The translations under genes and the position numbers were made by a program. Below, in pieces: positions 59,786-64,000 of a DNA stretch of 64,000 nt (its first letter is position 1; each line of letters begins with the position of its first letter). The stretch is from the NCBI GenBank assembly GCA_022793335.1, contig JAAWCQ010000009.1:62001-126000 (forward strand). The letters run 5' to 3'. Below the pieces are notes generated by a model. It ran no database searches. It saw nothing but the letters and a program-made list of their open reading frames with translations, and was not told the origin of the DNA. The stretch comes from Clostridia bacterium. Lineage in GTDB: Bacteria; Bacillota; Clostridia; Christensenellales; UBA1242.

Positions 59786-59894
59786 ACGCACAAGAAAGTC
59801 TGCTTTTTAAAAAAGCAGAAAGAAGCTGCAAGAAAATCTTGCAGCTTCTTCAAACTTTCAAGGGGCAACCCTTGAAAGTTTCTTTCTTGTGCGT
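59786..59894. repeat. 109-bp cloverleaf of four perfect or near-perfect inverted repeats
   Basis: Outer arms ACGCACAAGAAAG (59786-59798) and CTTTCTTGTGCGT (59882-59894) pair over 13 bp. Inside are three hairpins end to end: CTGCTTTT/AAAAGCAG (59800-59818); a 14-bp stem around AAA (59820-59850; core GAAGCTGCAAGA/TCTTGCAGCTTC); and a 13-bp stem AAACTTTCAAGGG/CCCTTGAAAGTTT with a GCAA tetraloop (59852-59881). Only three junction bases are unpaired. No T-run follows on either strand, so it is not a plain terminator. Possible identities: a small mobile/REP-like element or a structured RNA. Confidence 0.85.
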
Positions 59895-59938
59895 ATCCAA
59901 ACACTATAAACAGCCTCACGGCTCAATCAGAAATATAA

Positions 59939-60730
59939 TCACAACCTTCCACCCATAAGATTTCCAGAGTTATATTTTTTCAGCCCCAAATAGAAAAATA
60001 GGAAAGCAAGCGCGCATAATACAACCGCAAAACCAATCATACCTAAAATCCACCAAGCATTGAAACTGAAGAATATATACTTTGCCGGCACAAAAATGAT
60101 AAATCCGACCGGAATGATTGTGTAAAGCAAAAATTTTGTAATTGTATTGAATATTTCAGGAGGATAATTTGAAAACAATGTCACCGCACTTGAAACCATG
60201 TCGGCAATAGCGTTTCCTCTTTTTATATAGAAAGAAATAGACTGAAAGCAAACTACAATTGCCACATAAATAATTCCACCTACAATGCAAACAGGTATAA
60301 TTGCCAAAAACCACCACCAACTTGCCCCAATAATAGCAAGTGCAATGAAAGCATACAAAATATCACCAATTGCAGACATACTGCTGCTTGAACAACTTAA
60401 ATTGATTAAAACATTTTTCGGCTGTGTCAAATAAACATCAAGTTTCCCTTCATATACAAGCTCTCCTATATGAAACGCCCCTCCAAAAAAGAGATGCGCA
60501 ACACCATACATTCCAGACGAAATACCACACAACAGAAGCACTTCTTTGAAGCCATAACCAGCAATATTTGTAGAGATTGAAAAAATTACCAGCCACTGAA
60601 TGATGAAAAAGGCATTGTTTGCTATCATCATAAAAATTTGCATGAAAAAGGATGTTTTATATTGAAATTCTTTTTGAACATTGATTTTTAAATATTTAAA
60701 AATCAATGCCAGATTTTTTCTAACCCCCAT
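59939..60730 (-). CDS. ABC-2 type permease subunit (DUF990-like), second
   Basis: 263 aa with six hydrophobic helices. GISSGMYGVAHLFFGGAFHIGELVYEGKLDVYLTQP is written in pieces here: the loop with GELVYEGKLDVYLTQPKNV is typical of the DUF990/ABC-2 exporter permeases. Its start overlaps the previous permease gene by 11 bases; GGAAGG SD. Together with the 60720 and 61510 products it forms an ABC exporter of two different permeases and one ATPase; the cargo is unknown. Confidence 0.85.
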   Translation of the reverse strand: MGVRKNLALIFKYLKINVQKEFQYKTSFFMQIFMMIANNAFFIIQWLVIFSISTNIAGYGFKEVLLLCGISSGMYGVAHLFFGGAFHIGELVYEGKLDVYLTQPKNVLINLSCSSSSMSAIGDILYAFIALAIIGASWWWFLAIIPVCIVGGIIYVAIVVCFQSISFYIKRGNAIADMVSSAVTLFSNYPPEIFNTITKFLLYTIIPVGFIIFVPAKYIFFSFNAWWILGMIGFAVVLCALAFLFFYLGLKKYNSGNLMGGRL

Positions 60731-61517
60731 TTGATGTCACCTTCCTTTTTCCAAGTTTATAAACAAGAAAGCCAAGCCCTAAAATCACAACAGCCCAAAC
60801 AACCTGTGAAATAAATATTTCCAAAAATCCCCACCATGAGAAGTTTGCAACAAGTGATGCCGGCCCCGACATTATCGAATAAATTGGGCTGTATCTTATG
60901 ATAGGCTGAAGCCAAGTTGGATAAAATTCAACAGGGAAAAACAACCCCAAAAGCATAAAAATTTTTGATATAATCCAATAAAATGGCGTCGCATCTTGCA
61001 CCCAGAAAGCAATCAAGCCAACAACAGCATAAACGCTCCAACTGATAAATATTGAGCCAACAATAGCAAGCAGACATGGCAGAATTTGTGCCCAATTAAA
61101 ACTTGATGGCACGCCAACGAACACAAGCCCCATTACAATTGCAACAGGAAGCAAAAACAAAATTGCCATGCAACTTTTAGCCATAAAGTTTGAAATGGAA
61201 TAGAAAAAATAATTATAAGGCTTGTTGAGTTTATAAGAAATACTGCCACTCTTAATTTCGTTTGAAATGCTTCTTACAATTAGATTTGTTTTAGCCGTGC
61301 CAATTATAAGCTCGGTAATTATGAGATACCAAATCATCTGACCAAGGTCATAGCCTTTTATTACCTGACCGCTTCCCCCTTCACCATAGATAAAGCCCCA
61401 AAGCTGAAGAAAAATATAGCAGATTAAAACAAAGGTCACGGCTCTGAGTAAGGTGTTGAGTATGCTGTCTTTTTCTTGTTTGAAACTTGTCCTAAAAACC
61501 GTGTAATACTTACCCAT
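60720..61517 (-). CDS. ABC-2 type permease subunit, first
   Basis: 265 aa from ATG 61517 (AAGGAG eight bases upstream; it overlaps the ATPase gene by eight bases). About six hydrophobic helices; the segment SISNEIKSGSISYKLNKPYNYFFYSISN is the cytoplasmic coupling region, quoted in part as EIKSGSISYKLNKPYNYFF. Homologous in plan to its neighbour at 59939, so the transporter is probably a heterodimer of permeases. The family includes drug, polymer and peptide exporters. Confidence 0.85.
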   Translation of the reverse strand: MGKYYTVFRTSFKQEKDSILNTLLRAVTFVLICYIFLQLWGFIYGEGGSGQVIKGYDLGQMIWYLIITELIIGTAKTNLIVRSISNEIKSGSISYKLNKPYNYFFYSISNFMAKSCMAILFLLPVAIVMGLVFVGVPSSFNWAQILPCLLAIVGSIFISWSVYAVVGLIAFWVQDATPFYWIISKIFMLLGLFFPVEFYPTWLQPIIRYSPIYSIMSGPASLVANFSWWGFLEIFISQVVWAVVILGLGFLVYKLGKRKVTSNGG

Positions 61518-62496
61518 TTTCTTCACTCCTTTTATAAATAGTCTTGATTATCTCTTCAAGCGGAGTTGATGAAATTGTAATATCTTGAATATCTTCAGAC
61601 TTAAAGAGTGACAAAAGCTCGTCAATGCTGGCTTTATCCATGTCAACTTCAATCTTATACATAGTGCCATTTTTCTTAATAATTTTAATTCCATCTTTTT
61701 CATCCAACTGGCACTCATATTTTAAATTAACTTCGACAATTTTCTTGTTTAAATAGTGATATTTTAAGTTTCTCATGCTGTCATCAAGGACGATTTTGCC
61801 GTTGCTGATGATGATAACTCGTTTGCACACCTCTTCTATATCACCTACATCATGCGATGTGAACAAAATTGTTGTCTTAAGCTCACGATTGATTTTCTTT
61901 ATAAGCCCTCTAAGCGTCTCTTTCGCAATTGGGTCAAGTCCGATTGTTGGCTCATCAAACAACAAAATTTGTGGTTGATGCAATAGAGATGCAACCACCT
62001 CGCATTTCATTCTTTGCCCTAAACTTAAACTTCGCACTGGTTGATTGATAAATTCTTCAATTTCAAACAGCTTTGAAAGCTCGACTATTCGCTCTTTTAA
62101 TTTCACCTTTGGAATATCATAAATCGAGCCGAAAAACAAAAAGTTGTCATAAGGTGAAAGATGCACCCAAAGCTGCTCTTTTTGACCGAATACAGTGCCA
62201 ATTTTATAGGACAATTTAACCCTGTCTTTCTGAGGATTTAACCCAAGCATAGCGACCTGTCCGCTTGTTGGATACAAAATACCCGTCAGCATTTTTATAG
62301 TGGTGCTTTTGCCTGCTCCATTTGGGCCAATCAACGCCAAACTTTCGCCTTCTTCAACAGAAAAAGTAATGTCGTCAACGGCATTTTTGATTATTCTTTC
62401 TTTTTTCTTAAACAAATGCTTCCACATTTCTTTACCCTTATATTTTTTCTTGCTTTTAAAGGTCTTTTTTAAATTTGTCACTTCAATTACTTTCAT
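61510..62496 (-). CDS. ABC transporter ATP-binding protein (ABC-2 exporter)
   Basis: 328 aa. Walker A GPNGAGKST, Q-loop VFGQKEQLWVH, signature LSLGQRMKCEV, Walker B ILLFDEPTIGLD and H-loop TSHDVGD are all intact. A ~90-residue C-terminal extension resembles the regulatory tail of NatA/CcmA-like and teichoic-type exporters. It heads a three-gene operon with overlapping permease genes, under its own AAAGGA SD. Energises the two permeases. Confidence 0.92.
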   Translation of the reverse strand: MKVIEVTNLKKTFKSKKKYKGKEMWKHLFKKKERIIKNAVDDITFSVEEGESLALIGPNGAGKSTTIKMLTGILYPTSGQVAMLGLNPQKDRVKLSYKIGTVFGQKEQLWVHLSPYDNFLFFGSIYDIPKVKLKERIVELSKLFEIEEFINQPVRSLSLGQRMKCEVVASLLHQPQILLFDEPTIGLDPIAKETLRGLIKKINRELKTTILFTSHDVGDIEEVCKRVIIISNGKIVLDDSMRNLKYHYLNKKIVEVNLKYECQLDEKDGIKIIKKNGTMYKIEVDMDKASIDELLSLFKSEDIQDITISSTPLEEIIKTIYKRSEENG

Positions 62497-62606
62497 GGCT
62501 TTGTCCTTTTAATTTTTATTATAGTACAAATATTTAAACAATTTGTCAATAAAACCTTAAACTTTAAGTCACTTATTTTATTTTCAAAGCATATTTCACT
62601 CAAAAA

Positions 62607-62651
62607 CAAAAAAAATACACTCTTTCAAGAATGTTTAAAGAGTGTATTTTT
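62607..62651 (-). terminator. Terminator of the DUF4832 gene
   Basis: A 15-bp stem, AAATACACTCTTT with AAAGAGTGTATTT extended by A/T, with a T-run on the minus strand. Confidence 0.88.
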
Positions 62652-62659
62652 ATTTAAAC

Positions 62660-64000
62660 TTATTTTTCTACTTTCAAGCTTCCAAGCAAGTTTCCACGAA
62701 TATCTGCTTTCCAAGATTCGCTTCCCTCATTTGCAAACTGAATGCTATACAATTTATTTCCACTTAAATCCTTCTCACCAGAAGAAAGGTTTAAATAAAC
62801 TTTATATTCTCCGTTTTCAATATCCAAACCTGTAGCAGTAAATGAAACCTTGTCGCTTCCATCAAATGTGCCTACATTTTGCTCATGAACAACAGAGCCA
62901 TACTTATCTACAAAGATAAGTGATGCGGTCTTGGATTTCAAAAGTTTTCCAAAGCCAACATTTGACAATTCAATATCAACTTTAAGGCTGTCATACTTGC
63001 AAGTATAGTTGAATGTAGAGCTTTTAAGAACAAATCTATAGCCCATGTGGTTTTCAATATATTTATAAGCTGTTTGACCATAATATTTTGAGTCATCTCT
63101 TAAAGTAAAGCCAGAGGCAGCATACATGTCATTGATATTGTTAACAGTGCTGTTGTGTAACTCTTCTGTATAAACAGTATTTTTCCATTGAGTGATAACT
63201 GTTGGATGATAAACTGCACTTAAATAAGTTAAATTCATAAGGTGTCCTTCTGGAATAAATGATGGGAATTTGCTTAAGAAGTGAGTTGCTCCAGAGTCAG
63301 TAACCAAAGTTTCTCCACCAAATGGTGTGTCAGTGAATTGTGATTGGAAAACAATGTTTTGACATCTCTCAGCCCAGCTTGTCACATTATATGTGTCATA
63401 GTCTGTAGGACTGCCAAACATAGCGTCATTATAAATGCCCAATCTCTTTTGCTTTTCAGTCAAAACAACTTTTTCATTGTTTTTAACTTGATCTGCAGTA
63501 ATTCCACAATAGTCGTACATCATTTGAGGTCTGCGAACAAGTACAGGAATATTTTCTGAGTTGTCTAAAAGCTTGTCAATAAGCTGGTTGATATGAGTTG
63601 AATCTGTGTAGTCAGAATCTGCTGTCATTTCACCATAGTTTCCAATGAAACCGCCTTCAATTGCAACTACAGTATCTTGAAATTCATTTAACAATGTTGC
63701 AATCTGTTCTGCATGCTTTAAAAGCATAGTAAATTCTGGCTCAAACTTATCAAATGGTTGTGATTGGTCAAAGTATGGAAGATAAGAGCATCTTACTACA
63801 ACATTCTTGTCTTTACTTTTAAGTAAATTAAGCTCATTGCGAAGACTATTTAAAAAGCTTTCTGGCAATTCTTGCGTTGTACCTGTGCCTGTACTACGTC
63901 TTGTCCATGTCGCATTTGATGAATAAGAGCTTAAATCAATAAGCAAACGGAATGTTCTTGTTTCTGGATAAAAATCAAGCACTTTGTTATCATTTTCACT
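62660..64000 (-). CDS. DUF4874/DUF4832 domain protein (5' truncated by window edge)
   Basis: The frame remains open to base 64000 (upstream residues SENDNK), so the start lies outside the window; GTG 63982 is internal. The 447 visible residues include a TIM-barrel-like part (LLIDLSSYSSNATW, VVVRCSYLPYFDQ, VVAIEGGFIGNYGEM, VLVRRPQMMYDY) and a C-terminal beta-sandwich (~310-440) ending in GSLKVEK, as in DUF4874 plus DUF4832 proteins, which are secreted, glycosidase-like and of unknown activity. The signal peptide, if any, is outside. Monocistronic, with a strong terminator. Confidence 0.78.
   Translation of the reverse strand, partial: SENDNKVLDFYPETRTFRLLIDLSSYSSNATWTRRSTGTGTTQELPESFLNSLRNELNLLKSKDKNVVVRCSYLPYFDQSQPFDKFEPEFTMLLKHAEQIATLLNEFQDTVVAIEGGFIGNYGEMTADSDYTDSTHINQLIDKLLDNSENIPVLVRRPQMMYDYCGITADQVKNNEKVVLTEKQKRLGIYNDAMFGSPTDYDTYNVTSWAERCQNIVFQSQFTDTPFGGETLVTDSGATHFLSKFPSFIPEGHLMNLTYLSAVYHPTVITQWKNTVYTEELHNSTVNNINDMYAASGFTLRDDSKYYGQTAYKYIENHMGYRFVLKSSTFNYTCKYDSLKVDIELSNVGFGKLLKSKTASLIFVDKYGSVVHEQNVGTFDGSDKVSFTATGLDIENGEYKVYLNLSSGEKDLSGNKLYSIQFANEGSESWKADIRGNLLGSLKVEK

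Noticed and set aside
59786..59894. Reading the cloverleaf as a stacked intrinsic terminator for the ABC operon
   Set aside because: No T-run follows any of its hairpins on the minus strand, and the outer 13-bp stem is not needed for termination.

Overview
The window is AT-rich (about one third G+C by eye) and uses the standard bacterial code: TGA is a stop, for example at the ends of the genes finishing at 30914 and 49946. Most starts have good AGGAGG-type ribosome binding sites, and intrinsic terminators are abundant. The gene set fits a low-GC Gram-positive anaerobe, probably an uncultured gut-type Clostridia member of the Bacillota: a DegV/FakB-type protein, an LTA-synthase-like enzyme, an S-box-controlled metK, rubrerythrin, U32 'peptidase', BspA-like LRR proteins, a YdjG/YdjI-like module and an Rhs/WapA-type giant protein. 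Nothing in the sequence allows a finer assignment.

Layout. 0-21 kb is mostly housekeeping: a helicase C-terminus cut by the window edge, an AT-rich gap with clustered DnaA boxes, hisS, a DegV protein, a membrane XRE protein, uvrC, an oxidoreductase with a Cys/His-rich tail plus tmk, an M16 peptidase pair, alr, an LTA-synthase-like enzyme, a ZIP transporter, rnhB, a flavin reductase, metK behind a complete SAM riboswitch, and an alpha/beta hydrolase. 21.7-32.2 kb is an accessory island: divergent XRE and DUF1492-like regulators, a 1861-residue Rhs protein, a putative immunity protein, a duplicated remnant of the Rhs hinge, long noncoding repeats rich in TTTCGACA/TGTCGAAA, and small membrane proteins. 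A 15/17-match inverted repeat brackets 22578-32201. 32.3-43.2 kb holds two Ham1-type pyrophosphatases (one fused to a P-loop kinase), a cysteine synthase homologue, a GNAT protein, a GT87-like membrane protein, tRNA-Arg(ACG), a Ydj-like zinc-ribbon/SPFH operon and rubrerythrin.

43.3-50 kb is a compact NAD locus. Leftward: a nicotinamidase-Nudix fusion, an NMN adenylyltransferase, nicotinate phosphoribosyltransferase and a P-loop kinase, with overlapping or near-overlapping genes. Rightward: nadE, an ADP-ribosylglycohydrolase and an NrtR-like regulator. The gap between them carries two back-to-back promoters, each overlain by an inverted repeat that is a good NrtR operator candidate. Together the genes would recover both halves of cleaved NAD (nicotinamide and ADP-ribose), remove ADP-ribose from targets and rebuild NAD under one sensor.

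50-56.4 kb holds two large LRR_5 proteins sharing a C-terminal module of about 490 residues that I do not recognise, with a small coiled-coil protein encoded between them. 56.6-64 kb holds an RlhA-like U32 protein on an apparently leaderless mRNA, an unknown protein, a 109-bp near-perfect cloverleaf of nested inverted repeats at 59786-59894 with no assigned function, a three-gene ABC-2 exporter, and the C-terminal part of a DUF4874/DUF4832 protein cut by the window edge.

The best candidates for undescribed biology are the cloverleaf element, the LRR/coiled-coil/LRR operon, the NAD/ADP-ribose locus, and the decaying Rhs cassette with its repeats.
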